DNA of 37,130 nt from Roseococcus sp. (lineage in GTDB: Bacteria > Pseudomonadota > Alphaproteobacteria > Acetobacterales > Acetobacteraceae): NCBI RefSeq assembly GCF_019747315.1, contig NZ_JAIEQY010000315.1, positions 1-37,130 on the forward strand, read 5' to 3'. Below are positions 27,068-34,320 of this stretch, piece by piece; within the stretch, counting starts at the first letter, position 1, and each line of letters starts with the position of its first letter. The position numbers were made by a program, and so were the translations under genes. The notes beneath the pieces were generated by a model. It worked only from the letters and a program-made list of their open reading frames with translations, made no database searches and was not told the DNA's origin.

Positions 27068-27807
27068 CGCAAGGCCGGTGAGAGGATCAGGGGCGGCATG
27101 CGCTCGTAAAAGGCGATCTCATGCGCGCTGTAGTTGCGGATGAGGTCCATCGCCTGGGCGAAATCCGGCTCCTGCCCGGGCGGCGCCAAGGCGGAGGCCT
27201 CGACCAGTTCGCGAGAGCCATTGGCCCGGCCGAGCGGGGCGGCGATGCCGAGCAGCCCCTGCATCGCCGGCCAGAAGAGGTCCAGCCTGTCATGCCGGCC
27301 GAGCAGGTAGCGCCCGGTGGCGATGCGCCGCGCGATCTCCACGCGGTCATGCGTGTGGAACAGCTGGATGACCTGGGCGCAGACCACATTGTCCCGCATG
27401 CCGGGCAAGGCCTGGATCGCCTGGAACAGCGTCATCCGCCGGATGGGGCCATAGGCCGGGTGGCCCGGCGTGTTCCGCACATACTCGTAGAGCGAGACGG
27501 CGCGGGCCAGGGGCTCCCGCAGGACGCCGGCGAAGGCGGCGGGGCGCGGGCAGAGCCGCACCAGCGCGTCATCCACCCGCATATGGCCGGCGATGACGCG
27601 GATGCCCTCATAGATCGCCGGCCGCGCCTGGATATAGGCCTCATAGGGCTCGCCCGCCGCCAGGGCGGCATTGGCGACGGCCTGGGAATGCAGGATGGCC
27701 GGCCCCAGCGCCTCGCCCAGGGCGCGGTTGATGGCGGTGCCGGCGGTGCGCGGCACATGCAGCCAGAAGAGGATGCTGCCCTCGGGCAGCGGCGGCGTCT
27801 CCTGCAT
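27058..27807 (-). CDS. Sulfotransferase-family protein
   Basis: A 249-residue protein of the P-loop sulfotransferase superfamily, which uses PAPS to sulfate carbohydrates or other acceptors. The 5'-phosphosulfate loop is LHVPRTAGTAINRAL at about residues 17-30, and the 3'-phosphate segment is AGVLREPLARAVSLYEYVRN at about 94-112, both in the usual positions. No membrane anchor is visible. ATG 27807 is chosen because GGGGGG lies six bases away; ATG 27813 abuts it. Acceptor unknown. It converges on gltX and its upstream gap (27808-27965) is shared with the AbrB-fold gene. Confidence 0.75.
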   Translation of the reverse strand: MQETPPLPEGSILFWLHVPRTAGTAINRALGEALGPAILHSQAVANAALAAGEPYEAYIQARPAIYEGIRVIAGHMRVDDALVRLCPRPAAFAGVLREPLARAVSLYEYVRNTPGHPAYGPIRRMTLFQAIQALPGMRDNVVCAQVIQLFHTHDRVEIARRIATGRYLLGRHDRLDLFWPAMQGLLGIAAPLGRANGSRELVEASALAPPGQEPDFAQAMDLIRNYSAHEIAFYERMPPLILSPALRAG

Positions 27808-27965
27808 GCGCATCCCCCCGATCGGCTGGCCCAGGGCGCCTTGATGCTGGCGGGGCCGGGTGGCGTCAAGCCGACCGCATCACGGTCATTATAGGAAAAA
27901 AAGCTTCCTTACTGCCTTACCATCTTGCTATCTTTCCGAAGCACCCCTGAGGGAGTTTCGGACAA

Positions 27966-28241
27966 ATGGCCCATATCACCGTCAAGGTCACCTCGAAGAA
28001 CCAGCTGACCCTGCCCAAGCGCATCATGGAGCAGCTGGACTACCCCAGCCATTTCAAGCTGGGCGTGGTGAAAGGCGCCCTATGGCTGTTTCCGGCGCGG
28101 CTGGTGTCCCTGGAATTGCAGGCGAAGACGGCGGGAATCCCGCTCGATGTGCTCCGGCTGGCGCAGCGTCTGATTGCCGAGGGAAAGGATTTGCACGACC
28201 GCCCGGCCGAGGCCGCGAAGCCGGCGGAACCGGGTGGGTAA
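27966..28241 (+). CDS. AbrB/MazE-fold DNA-binding protein
   Basis: A 91-residue protein with an N-terminal SpoVT-AbrB swapped-hairpin DNA-binding domain (ITVKVTSKNQLTLPKRIMEQLDY, residues 4-26; KLGVVKGALWLFPARL). Such proteins are either transition-state regulators or antitoxins of PIN or MazF toxins. No toxin follows: the next 450 bases hold hairpin repeats, so this is an orphan. GGGAG lies about 12 bases upstream of the ATG. The leader (27890-27950) is AT-rich compared with the rest of the window (GGAAAAAAAGCTTCC), consistent with a strong promoter or transferred DNA. Confidence 0.8.
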   Translation: MAHITVKVTSKNQLTLPKRIMEQLDYPSHFKLGVVKGALWLFPARLVSLELQAKTAGIPLDVLRLAQRLIAEGKDLHDRPAEAAKPAEPGG

Positions 28242-28283
28242 AGCCGTATTGGTCGCATATTCCTAGGATTGAAGTCAAGAAAC

Positions 28284-28329
28284 TTGGGGCGCCGCCCCAA
28301 ACCCCGCTGGGGAGCCACGGGCTCCCCAG
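28284..28329 (+). repeat. Tandem hairpins after the AbrB-fold gene
   Basis: Two adjacent perfect hairpins: TTGGGGC-GCC-GCCCCAA (28284-28300) and CTGGGGAGCC-ACG-GGCTCCCCAG (28307-28329), joined by ACCCCG and followed by ACCCC. The GGGGC-GCCCC-ACCCC pattern resembles the inverted repeat at 11085. It lies 43 bases after the AbrB-fold stop and probably ends that transcript. Confidence 0.6.
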
Positions 28330-28540
28330 ACCCCTGCGGCACCTTTCAGAAGGCGAGGTCCCATTGCTTGCCGCAGCTGCGCTCACACGGGCAGCGCGCA
28401 CGGCCCTGTGGCGGCCAAGGGGAGGAAAAGACGCTCTGCACGGGTGCATCCGACGCACCAACTGACCAAGGGTCCGGAACTAGCTATTGCGAGACTTGCC
28501 GACCTTAGCATCGTGCGGAATGAACAGGGATTCAAGGAAA

Positions 28541-28603
28541 GAAGGTGCAGGAAACTCAAGTTTCCTGCCGGGGCGCGGGGCAGAGCCCCGCAAAGGCGCC
28601 CCG
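28541..28603 (+). repeat. Two-hairpin intergenic repeat, copy 2
   Basis: Begins GAAGGTGCAGGAAACTC, identical to 17 bases of the copy at 8580-8652. First stem GCAGGAAACT/AGTTTCCTGC (28547-28556, 28559-28568), second stem GCGGGGC/GCCCCGC with loop AGA (28575-28591), enclosed by an outer CGGGGCG/CGCCCCG pairing (28569-28603). It lines up almost base for base with the minus strand of the copy at 29355. Confidence 0.75.
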
Positions 28604-28692
28604 AGGCGCCAGTAAAGCCCAGCGTCCCGGATGCCGCGGTGGGAAGCTCCGGGATGACCTGCTATCCTGACAGCGCGAAACAGGAGGGTTCC

Positions 28693-28965
28693 ATGACGAT
28701 CGTGCGATTGACCCCCGAGCAGGAGCATATCGCGCAGGCCGCGATGGCCACCGGGCGCTATGCCGGCCCGGAGGAGGTGGTCGGCGCCGCGCTTCGCCTT
28801 CTCCAGGCGCAGGACGCGCAGCGGGCCGCTTTCCGCCTCTCGCTGGACGAAGCGCGCCGCGAGTCCGATGCGACGGGCTACTTCCAGATGGACGAGATCG
28901 CCGCGGAACTGGACGCCATCATTGACGCGGAGGAGGCGAAGCAGCGGGCGGGCGCCTCCCGCTGA
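28693..28965 (+). CDS. ParD-like antitoxin
   Basis: A 90-residue antitoxin-like protein. The N-terminal MTIVRLTPEQEHIAQAAMATGRYAGPEEVVGAALRLLQ has the length and pattern of a ribbon-helix-helix ParD-type DNA-binding domain, and the C-terminal half is acidic (MDEIAAELDAIIDAEEAKQ), as expected for toxin binding. AGGAGG is placed ideally before ATG 28693; the in-frame extension further upstream is rejected because it runs through the hairpin repeat. The stop overlaps the start of the ParE-type toxin by 4 bases. Confidence 0.85.
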   Translation: MTIVRLTPEQEHIAQAAMATGRYAGPEEVVGAALRLLQAQDAQRAAFRLSLDEARRESDATGYFQMDEIAAELDAIIDAEEAKQRAGASR

Positions 28966-29297
28966 GCCAGGCGCCGCCTTCGGCCCTCTTCACAGCGCAG
29001 GCCAGGCGGGAACTCGCCCAGGCCGTGCGCTGGATCGCGCAGGAGGAACCCGCGGCCGCGCGCGCCTTCCGCGATGCGGTCATCCAGGCGGCCCAAAGAA
29101 TCGCGCAATTCCCGGAGATCGGCGCCGCGCGGGAAGAGTTGGCCCCGCTCCCCGTGCGGTTCCTGGCGCTTCCCCGATACCGCTATGCCCTGGTCTATGA
29201 GGCGCGGCCCCATGCCCCGCCGGTCATTCTCCGCGTGGTGCATGGCGCGCGGGACTTGCCGGCACTCCTGGCCGATCCGCGCGGAAGGTCAGTCTAG
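28962..29297 (+). CDS. ParE/RelE-superfamily toxin with probable CTG start
   Basis: A toxin of the ParE/RelE fold, 111 residues if translation begins at CTG 28962. The fold's first helix (ALFTAQARRELAQAVRWIAQEEPAAARAFRDAV) needs sequence upstream of the first usual start, GTG 29025. Upstream, the frame is closed by TGA at 28923, and the only start-like codon between is CTG 28962, which overlaps the antitoxin stop as CTGA. Later landmarks are AAQRIAQFPEIGAAREEL, PVRFLALPRYRYALVYEA and VILRVVHGARDL, typical of ParE. Such toxins act on gyrase or ribosome-bound mRNA; which one is unknown. It is paired with the upstream ParD-type antitoxin. Confidence 0.82.
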   Translation: MSQAPPSALFTAQARRELAQAVRWIAQEEPAAARAFRDAVIQAAQRIAQFPEIGAAREELAPLPVRFLALPRYRYALVYEARPHAPPVILRVVHGARDLPALLADPRGRSV

Positions 29298-29354
29298 GCC
29301 GCGCGGAGAACACTGATGCGCTCGGCTGCCCGCCGCTTCCGTGGCGGTGGCGAC

Positions 29355-29403
29355 CGGGGCTTTGCCCCGAACCCCAGCAAGAACCTCAGGTTCTTGCATC
29401 TCC
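29355..29403 (-). repeat. Two-hairpin intergenic repeat, copy 3
   Basis: On the minus strand: GGAGATGCAAGAACCTGAGG (29403-29384), then TTCTTGCTGGGGTTCGGGGC, AAAGCCCCG. Stems are GCAAGAACCT/AGGTTCTTGC (29377-29397) and CGGGGC/GCCCCG (29355-29369). It aligns along its whole length with the copy at 28541; many differences are paired so both stems stay intact. It lies between the convergent ParE-type and MBL-fold genes. Confidence 0.75.
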
Positions 29404-29422
29404 ATCCGGAATGCGGGTGTCC

Positions 29423-30418
29423 TCAGGTCGCCTGCAACGTGAACAGCTTCCCCACCGCAGCCGGCACCACGCGCGCGCCCATCGCCCGTTCCAGCGCATT
29501 CACCGCGCGCCATCCCGTGCAATGCGCCGGGATCACCAAGGGCAAATCAAACCCCGCGATATCCGCCACCGTCTGCGGGATGATCTTCTCGTTCTCGCCC
29601 GAGAGGTGGAACCCGCCCATCACCGCGAACAGCGCCTCGCCCGGAAACGCCGCCCGCGCCGCATGCAGCACGTTCACGACACCCGCATGCGAGCAGGCCG
29701 AGAAGACGACGATCCCCTTCCCTGCCAGTCGCACCGCGAGGAAGCGCTCATCCATCAGCAGCTCGTCGCTCTCCCAGGGGCTGCCATCCGCGTCGCGCGC
29801 CACCTGGCCGGGCAGGCCGCGCTCATAGGGTGTGATGCGCGGGATTTCGCCGCTGACGTAGAACAGGTCATCCAGCGTGGTGTGCGCCTCGGCCGTGATC
29901 ACGCAATCGGCGCCCATCCCGGCCCACTCGGCGGGGCTGGGGATGTAGTCCATCGGGAGCACCCCGCCATCGCCCTGGCGCATGCCGCGCTCGCGGAACA
30001 TGCCGGGGTGCAGGTGCAGCGGCACGCGGCGGCCGGGGGTGGCGGCCTGGATCATGGCGAAGGCCTGGGGCAGCCCGCCCGCATGGTCCCAATGGCCATG
30101 GCTCAGCATCGCCGCGTCAATGGCCGCGAAATCCACGCCCAGGCGCGTGGCGTTGCGCTCCATGGACATGTCCACCGGCCCGCCATCGAACAGCATGGTC
30201 CGCGGGCCGAGACCTCCCCCTGGCGGCCCATGCGCTGTCACCAGCAGGGAAAGCCCATGGCTCGCGCAGCACAGGGCGCCGCCCGTGGTGCGTTTCATCC
30301 CCCGCCGCAGCAATTGCTGCGTCTCCCGCGTCACGAAGCTGGGCGTGCTGGAGAGCATGTCCAGCACATTGTCCACGAGGACCTGAATCTCGATCCGTTC
30401 GGCAGCGATCAGGGGCAT
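29423..30418 (-). CDS. MBL-fold hydrolase of the COG1237 type
   Basis: A 331-residue metallo-beta-lactamase-fold protein. The metal motif is MLSHGHWDHAGG (HxHxDH), with further ligand positions in FSACSHAGVVNV and LVIPAHCTGW. The layout, with RTMLFDGGPV before and the late CSHAG segment, is that of the group annotated as 7,8-dihydropterin-6-yl-methyl-4-(beta-D-ribofuranosyl)aminobenzene-5'-phosphate synthase, of uncertain role in bacteria. No signal peptide is seen. ATG 30418 has GGAAA upstream; longer frames extend into the infA leader and are rejected. Confidence 0.85.
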   Translation of the reverse strand: MPLIAAERIEIQVLVDNVLDMLSSTPSFVTRETQQLLRRGMKRTTGGALCCASHGLSLLVTAHGPPGGGLGPRTMLFDGGPVDMSMERNATRLGVDFAAIDAAMLSHGHWDHAGGLPQAFAMIQAATPGRRVPLHLHPGMFRERGMRQGDGGVLPMDYIPSPAEWAGMGADCVITAEAHTTLDDLFYVSGEIPRITPYERGLPGQVARDADGSPWESDELLMDERFLAVRLAGKGIVVFSACSHAGVVNVLHAARAAFPGEALFAVMGGFHLSGENEKIIPQTVADIAGFDLPLVIPAHCTGWRAVNALERAMGARVVPAAVGKLFTLQAT

Positions 30419-30590
30419 GGCGCGTTTCCGGTTTTCCTGACGTCCAGCTTGGCCCCCGGTAAGGCGATGCGTCCATCCCGCCGAAGCTTGACGTTGCCTC
30501 ATTCCGGGCGCATTCAGCGGCCCACCAGCGCCGGGGGTTGCCCGCGGCGCATGCGCATGCGCCCAGGCCCAAACCCACCAAAGGATCCGA

Positions 30591-30809
30591 ATGTCTAAAG
30601 AGGATATGATCGAGTTCAGCGGCCAGGTCGTTGAACTTTTGCCCAACGCGATGTTCCGCGTGAAGCTGGACAATGAGCACATGGTGCTCGCCCACACCTC
30701 CGGGAAGATGCGCAAGAACCGCATCCGCGTCCTCGCCGGCGACCGTGTGAATGTCGAGATGACGCCCTATGACCTGACCAAGGGCCGCATCACCTTCCGC
30801 TTCAAGTAA
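30591..30809 (+). CDS. infA: Translation initiation factor IF-1
   Basis: A 72-residue IF-1 with a single S1/OB fold ([72 protein letters not shown] in outline; the usual length). AAGGA precedes the ATG. TTGACG at 30488-30493 could be a -35 element, but no good -10 follows at 17 bases. A short stem around the TAA (30797-30813) precedes maf, 13 bases on. It heads the common alphaproteobacterial infA-maf-rng-yacG order. Confidence 0.98.
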   Translation: MSKEDMIEFSGQVVELLPNAMFRVKLDNEHMVLAHTSGKMRKNRIRVLAGDRVNVEMTPYDLTKGRITFRFK

Positions 30810-30822
30810 GCGGGCGCTTTCA

Positions 30823-31425
30823 GTGAACGCCCCAGGCGAGCGGCCCCCGGTGGTCCTCGCCCCCTTGGTCCTGGCTTCGGCCAGTCCGCGCCGAATCGAG
30901 TTGCTGAAGCGAATCGGCATCGTGCCCGATCGCGTGGCCCCCACCGACATTGACGAGGCGCCAAAGCGCGACGAATTGCCGCGCCAATTGGCCGCGCGCC
31001 TCGCCCGCGCCAAGGCGGACGCCGCGGCCCAGCCCGATGCCCTGGTGCTTGCCGCCGATACCGTGGTGGGCGTCGGCCGCCGCATCCTGGGCAAGCCCCG
31101 GGACGCGGCCGAGGCGCGGCGCTTCCTGGAGTTCCTCTCGGGCCGCCGCCACCAGGTGCATACCGGCGTGGCGCTGCGCCATCCGGATGGGCGCGTCACC
31201 CATCGCCTGGTCACCACCATCCTCGCCTTCCAGCGGCTGACCGACCAGCAGATGGCGGCTTACGTCGAATCCGGGGAATGGCGGGGCAAGGCGGGCGGCT
31301 ATGCCATCCAGGGGGCGGCCGAGATGTTCGTCCGTTTCCTCTCCGGCAGCCATTCCAATGTGGTGGGCCTGCCGCTCTTTGAGACCGCGCAATTGCTGCG
31401 CGGCTGCGGTTGGCTGAAGCCATGA
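30823..31425 (+). CDS. maf: Maf-family nucleotide pyrophosphatase
   Basis: A 200-residue Maf/Ham1-like nucleoside triphosphate pyrophosphatase, which removes dTTP/UTP-type or modified nucleotides and can arrest septum formation when overproduced. Landmarks are VLASASPRRIELLKRIG at residues 16-30, LAADTVVGVGRRILGKP and GGYAIQGAAEMFV, with SGSHSNVVGLPL near the end. The start is GTG 30823. Its stop overlaps the RNase gene start by 4 bases in ATGA. Confidence 0.95.
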   Translation: MNAPGERPPVVLAPLVLASASPRRIELLKRIGIVPDRVAPTDIDEAPKRDELPRQLAARLARAKADAAAQPDALVLAADTVVGVGRRILGKPRDAAEARRFLEFLSGRRHQVHTGVALRHPDGRVTHRLVTTILAFQRLTDQQMAAYVESGEWRGKAGGYAIQGAAEMFVRFLSGSHSNVVGLPLFETAQLLRGCGWLKP

Positions 31426-32480
31426 TGCAGATCCACCTCTCCCGCTCGCCCGGCGAGCGCCGCGTGGCGCTGCTGCGCGATGGCGTGCTGCACGCCTATC
31501 GGCTGGAGCGCCCCGCCCGCCCCGATGGCGTTGGCGATATCCTGCGCGGCCGCATCACGGCGGTGATGCCCGCACTTGCCGGCGCCTTCGTGGCCCTTCC
31601 GGGCGGCGAGGACGGCTTCCTGCCGCAGGGCGATTGCGAGGGCCGGAAAATCCCCTCCGAGGGCAGCATCCTCACCCTGCGCGTCACCCGCGCGCCCCAG
31701 GGCGGCAAGGGCAAGCGCGTTTCCGCGAAGACCCCGCAGATCGAGGGAGAGGGCGTCATCGCCCGCGGCCCCGACGCCGCCCTGCGCTGGGCCGCCGCCC
31801 ACCCCGAGGCGCGCATCATCGCCGATGACGCGGCCGAGGTGGCGCGGCTGCGTGGCCTGCTTGGCGGCGGCCGCGTGCTGCTGCAGCCCAACGCCTTTGA
31901 TGACGCGCTGGAGGATGAGGTCGCTCGCCTGGCCGAGCCCGAATGGGATTTGCCCGGCGGCGGCCGCCTCATCGTCTCGCCCCTGCCCGCGCTGACGGCC
32001 GTGGATGTGGATTCCGGCGGCGCCGACCCGCGCGAGGTGAATGCCCGCGCCATGCCCGAATTCGCACGGCAATTGCGCCTGCGGGACCTCGCCGGCCCCA
32101 TCCTGCTCGACCTCGCCGGGCTTTCGGTGAAGCAGCGCGCAGCGTTGGAGCCCGATCTGCGTGCCGCCTGCGCGCATGATGGGCTGACGCAGGTGCTGGG
32201 CCTCGGCCCGCTCGGCCTCTTCGAGATGAAGCGCGCCCGCATCCACCCGCCCCTGCACGAACTCCTGGCCGAGCGGGCGCTCACCACCGGCCTGGCCCTG
32301 CTGCGGCAGGCCGCGCGCGAATCCGCCGCACGGCCCGGCCGCCGCCTGGCCTTGCAGGCGCCCGCCCCCGTGCTCGCCGCGCTGGAGGCGATGCCCGAGG
32401 CGCTGGCCGAATTCACCGCGCTGGCCGGCCACCCCCTCGCCCTGCGTCCCGATTCCAGCCTCGGGATCACCGATGCCTGA
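31422..32480 (+). CDS. rng: Ribonuclease E/G-family protein (short form)
   Basis: A 352-residue RNase E/G-family endonuclease, shorter than E. coli RNase G (about 490). An S1-like part is at residues 13-70 (VLHAYRLERP..GDILRGRITAVMPALAGAFVALPGGEDGFLP). The two magnesium-binding aspartates are Asp195 in TAVDVDSGG and Asp230 in ILLDLAG, flanking FARQLRLRDLAGP as in RNase E. The CxxC zinc-link is missing, so it may not form the usual tetramer. This compact form between maf and yacG is common in alphaproteobacteria. ATG 31422 overlaps the maf stop. Confidence 0.9.
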   Translation: MMQIHLSRSPGERRVALLRDGVLHAYRLERPARPDGVGDILRGRITAVMPALAGAFVALPGGEDGFLPQGDCEGRKIPSEGSILTLRVTRAPQGGKGKRVSAKTPQIEGEGVIARGPDAALRWAAAHPEARIIADDAAEVARLRGLLGGGRVLLQPNAFDDALEDEVARLAEPEWDLPGGGRLIVSPLPALTAVDVDSGGADPREVNARAMPEFARQLRLRDLAGPILLDLAGLSVKQRAALEPDLRAACAHDGLTQVLGLGPLGLFEMKRARIHPPLHELLAERALTTGLALLRQAARESAARPGRRLALQAPAPVLAALEAMPEALAEFTALAGHPLALRPDSSLGITDA

Positions 32481-32649
32481 ACTCCGCTGCCCCATCTGCC
32501 GCAAGCCCGCCGCCGCGCGCGTGCCGGGCGTGCGCGGGGCCTATCCCTTCTGCTCCGAGCGCTGCCGCCAGGTGGATCTCGGCCGCTGGTTCACCGAAAG
32601 CTACGCCGTGCCGGCGGCGGAGCCAGAGGACCAGGAAGAAGAGCGCTGA
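32473..32649 (+). CDS. yacG: DNA gyrase inhibitor YacG
   Basis: A 58-residue zinc protein with four cysteines, Cys6 and Cys9 (CPIC) and Cys27 and Cys31 (CSERC), the treble-clef arrangement of YacG. YacG binds GyrB and inhibits gyrase in E. coli. The sequence RWFTESYAVP and the acidic tail are also typical. The start at 32473 overlaps the rng stop by 8 bases. It is followed by the tRNA-Phe gene 51 bases on, as in many alphaproteobacteria. Confidence 0.95.
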   Translation: MPELRCPICRKPAAARVPGVRGAYPFCSERCRQVDLGRWFTESYAVPAAEPEDQEEER

Positions 32650-32700
32650 CCCCCGCTGGACACACAACCGGGGCTTCGCTATCACCCCTCCACCAAGCGC

Positions 32701-32776
32701 GCCCGGGTAGCTCAGTTGGTAGAGCATGCGACTGAAAATCGCAGTGTCGGTGGTTCGATTCCGCCCCCGGGCACCA
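32701..32776 (+). tRNA. tRNA-Phe (GAA)
   Basis: A 76-base cloverleaf with acceptor GCCCGGG/CCCGGGC, D-arm GCTC-AGTTGGTAGA-GC, anticodon stem TGCGA/TCGCA with loop CTGAAAA (anticodon GAA at 32734-32736), variable GTGTC, T-arm GGTGG-TTCGATT-CCGCC and encoded CCA. All stems pair. The anticodon reads UUC/UUU. Confidence 0.97.
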
Positions 32777-32829
32777 TTCGCCCCTGGTCATCCCGAGACG
32801 TGACGCCCCAAGCCCCCAGGAGCCTGAGC

Positions 32830-33627
32830 ATGATCACGAGACGGCATGCGCTCCTGGCCCTCCCCTTCCTCGGGATCCGCTCCGCATGGGCGGAGGACAC
32901 CATCGCCATCGCCCGCGCCATCGCGCCCACGGGGACGATCCGCTCGGTCATCAATGTCGGCAATCCGCTGATCGCGAATCGCGCGCCCGGCCAGGCCGCC
33001 CCCTTTGGCCTCGGCGTGGATCTGACGCGTGAGCTCGGCCGCCGCCTGGCGCTGGAGGTGGAGCTGGTCAGCGTCCCCTCCGCCTGGCGCGCGCTGGAAG
33101 TGCTGCGGGGCGAGGATGGCGATATCGGCTTCTTCCCGATCGATTCCACCCGCGGCCAGGATATCGAGTTCACCGCCCCCTTCATGCAGATCGAGGGCGC
33201 CTATCTGCTGCGGCAGGATTCCATCATCTCCTCGATGGAGGAGCTGGACCGGCGCGGCGTGCGCATCGCCGTGGGCCTGAACAGCCCGGTCGACCTCTTC
33301 CTGCGCCGGCACATCCGCGCCGCCACCATGGTGCGCGTGGCGAACCAGGCCCAGGTGGTGGAGGAGTTCCTCAGGCAAGGACTGGATGCCGCCGCCGGCA
33401 ACCGGACCGAGTTGCAGGCCTCGGCCGACCGCTTGGGCGGGCTGCGGATCCTGCCCGGGCACTTCATGTTCCTGGAGCTCGCCATGGGGATCGTCGCCCG
33501 GCGCGCGCCCGCGGCGCTCGCCTATCTGTCGGGCTTCATCGAGGAGCTGAAATCCAACGGATTCGTCGCCGCCTCGCTGGCGCGGCACAATATCCGCTCG
33601 GCCGCGGTCTCCCCGCCGCGCGGCTGA
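32830..33627 (+). CDS. Family 3 extracellular solute-binding protein
   Basis: A 265-residue periplasmic binding protein of the amino-acid/polar ABC-transporter type (family 3). The signal peptide is MITRRHALLALPFLGIRSAWA. The two-lobe fold shows GVDLTRELGRRLALEVELVSVPSAW and GDIGFFPIDSTRGQDIEFTAPFMQIEGAYLLR, the equivalent of the usual xDx3-RxxxxxF segment. AGGAG lies 8 bases before the ATG. No permease or ATPase genes are nearby, so its transporter lies elsewhere. The ligand is not predictable. Confidence 0.88.
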   Translation: MITRRHALLALPFLGIRSAWAEDTIAIARAIAPTGTIRSVINVGNPLIANRAPGQAAPFGLGVDLTRELGRRLALEVELVSVPSAWRALEVLRGEDGDIGFFPIDSTRGQDIEFTAPFMQIEGAYLLRQDSIISSMEELDRRGVRIAVGLNSPVDLFLRRHIRAATMVRVANQAQVVEEFLRQGLDAAAGNRTELQASADRLGGLRILPGHFMFLELAMGIVARRAPAALAYLSGFIEELKSNGFVAASLARHNIRSAAVSPPRG

Positions 33628-33703
33628 GACCTTGCGCCAAATCATAATGCCACGCCGTGCGGTGGTGCGATAAACTCCCATCCAACGCCGATGGGGAAAC
33701 CAT

Positions 33704-34276
33704 ATGTCCGACAGCATTCTCGCCGCCCGCCGCACTGGCCTGGAGGAGGCCTTCTTCGCCCGCCACAATGAGGAGCTTCGCCAGAAGATGCTCCAGGCCG
33801 ATGCCGAGAAATTCCGCCGGGACGCGCTGCGTGCCGCGACCGGCATCGTGGATGACGAAGTGCTGGCCCGCCTGATGGCGCTGCAGATCGGCACCGGCAC
33901 GCTGGCGGCGCTGACGCTCGTGCCCATGGTGCTGGTGGCCTGGGCCGATGGCACGATCTCGGCCGAGGAGCGCGCCGCCATCGTGGCCGGTGCCCAGCAA
34001 TCGGGCCTTGCGGCCGGCAGTCCCGCGCTGGAATTGCTGGAGGCCTGGCTGCACACCCGCCCTGCCCCCGCGCTGTTTCAGGCCTGGAAGGACTATGTCC
34101 TTGCCCTGACGCACAGCCTCGCGCCGGCCGAGCGGCAATCGCTCGAAGCCTCGGTGCTGGCCCAGGCGCACAAGGTGGCGGCGGCGACGGGCAGTTTCCT
34201 TGGCCTCACCTCGCCCATCTCGGCTTCGGAGAACGCGCTGCTGCGCGAATTGGCGCACAGCTTCCACGCGGGCTGA
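33704..34276 (+). CDS. TerB-like helical protein
   Basis: A 190-residue, mainly helical protein. Its middle part, LVAWADGTISAEERAAIVAGAQQSGL (about residues 78-103), resembles the TerB/tellurite-resistance and related metal-binding domains, which carry ADGxIsxxE. The N-terminus is charged and helical (ARRTGLEEAFFARHNEELRQKML). There is no signal peptide. Real TerB function would need partner ter genes, which are absent here. The name is therefore domain-level only. A 15-base tandem repeat follows its stop. Confidence 0.6.
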   Translation: MSDSILAARRTGLEEAFFARHNEELRQKMLQADAEKFRRDALRAATGIVDDEVLARLMALQIGTGTLAALTLVPMVLVAWADGTISAEERAAIVAGAQQSGLAAGSPALELLEAWLHTRPAPALFQAWKDYVLALTHSLAPAERQSLEASVLAQAHKVAAATGSFLGLTSPISASENALLRELAHSFHAG

Positions 34277-34279
34277 GCT

Positions 34280-34309
34280 GGGCTGACCTGAGACGGGCTG
34301 ACCTGAGAC
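34280..34309. repeat. 15-base tandem repeat
   Basis: Two exact copies of GGGCTGACCTGAGAC (34280-34294 and 34295-34309) in the 44-base gap between two convergent genes. It is a minor feature, probably a slippage product, and overlaps the probable transcript ends. Confidence 0.7.
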
Positions 34310-34320
34310 GGGGCCGCCCC

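Larger units (their letters stand above)
28242..28692. other. Gene-free gap with hairpin repeats
   Basis: A 451-base stretch between the AbrB-fold gene and the ParD-type antitoxin. It contains two structured repeats (28284-28329 and 28541-28603) and a middle part (about 28420-28540) that is less GC-rich than its surroundings. I found no start codon with a binding site or recognisable protein in it. A toxin partner for the AbrB-fold protein may once have been here, which is speculation. The ParD promoter should lie near its right end. Confidence 0.5.

Noticed and set aside
28408-28692. N-terminal extension of the ParD-like antitoxin
   Set aside because: It would translate through the hairpin repeat at 28541; AGGAGG directly before ATG 28693 gives a normal family-length protein.
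29025-29297. GTG 29025 as the toxin start
   Set aside because: It would remove the first helix of the ParE fold, which is well formed upstream.
30488-30516. Sigma70-type promoter for infA
   Set aside because: TTGACG fits a -35 element, but the sequence at the right spacing (CATTCA) is a poor -10, so I did not call it.
30419-30724. Longer N-terminus for the MBL-fold protein
   Set aside because: It would overlap the infA start on the other strand and has no family similarity; ATG 30418 fits.
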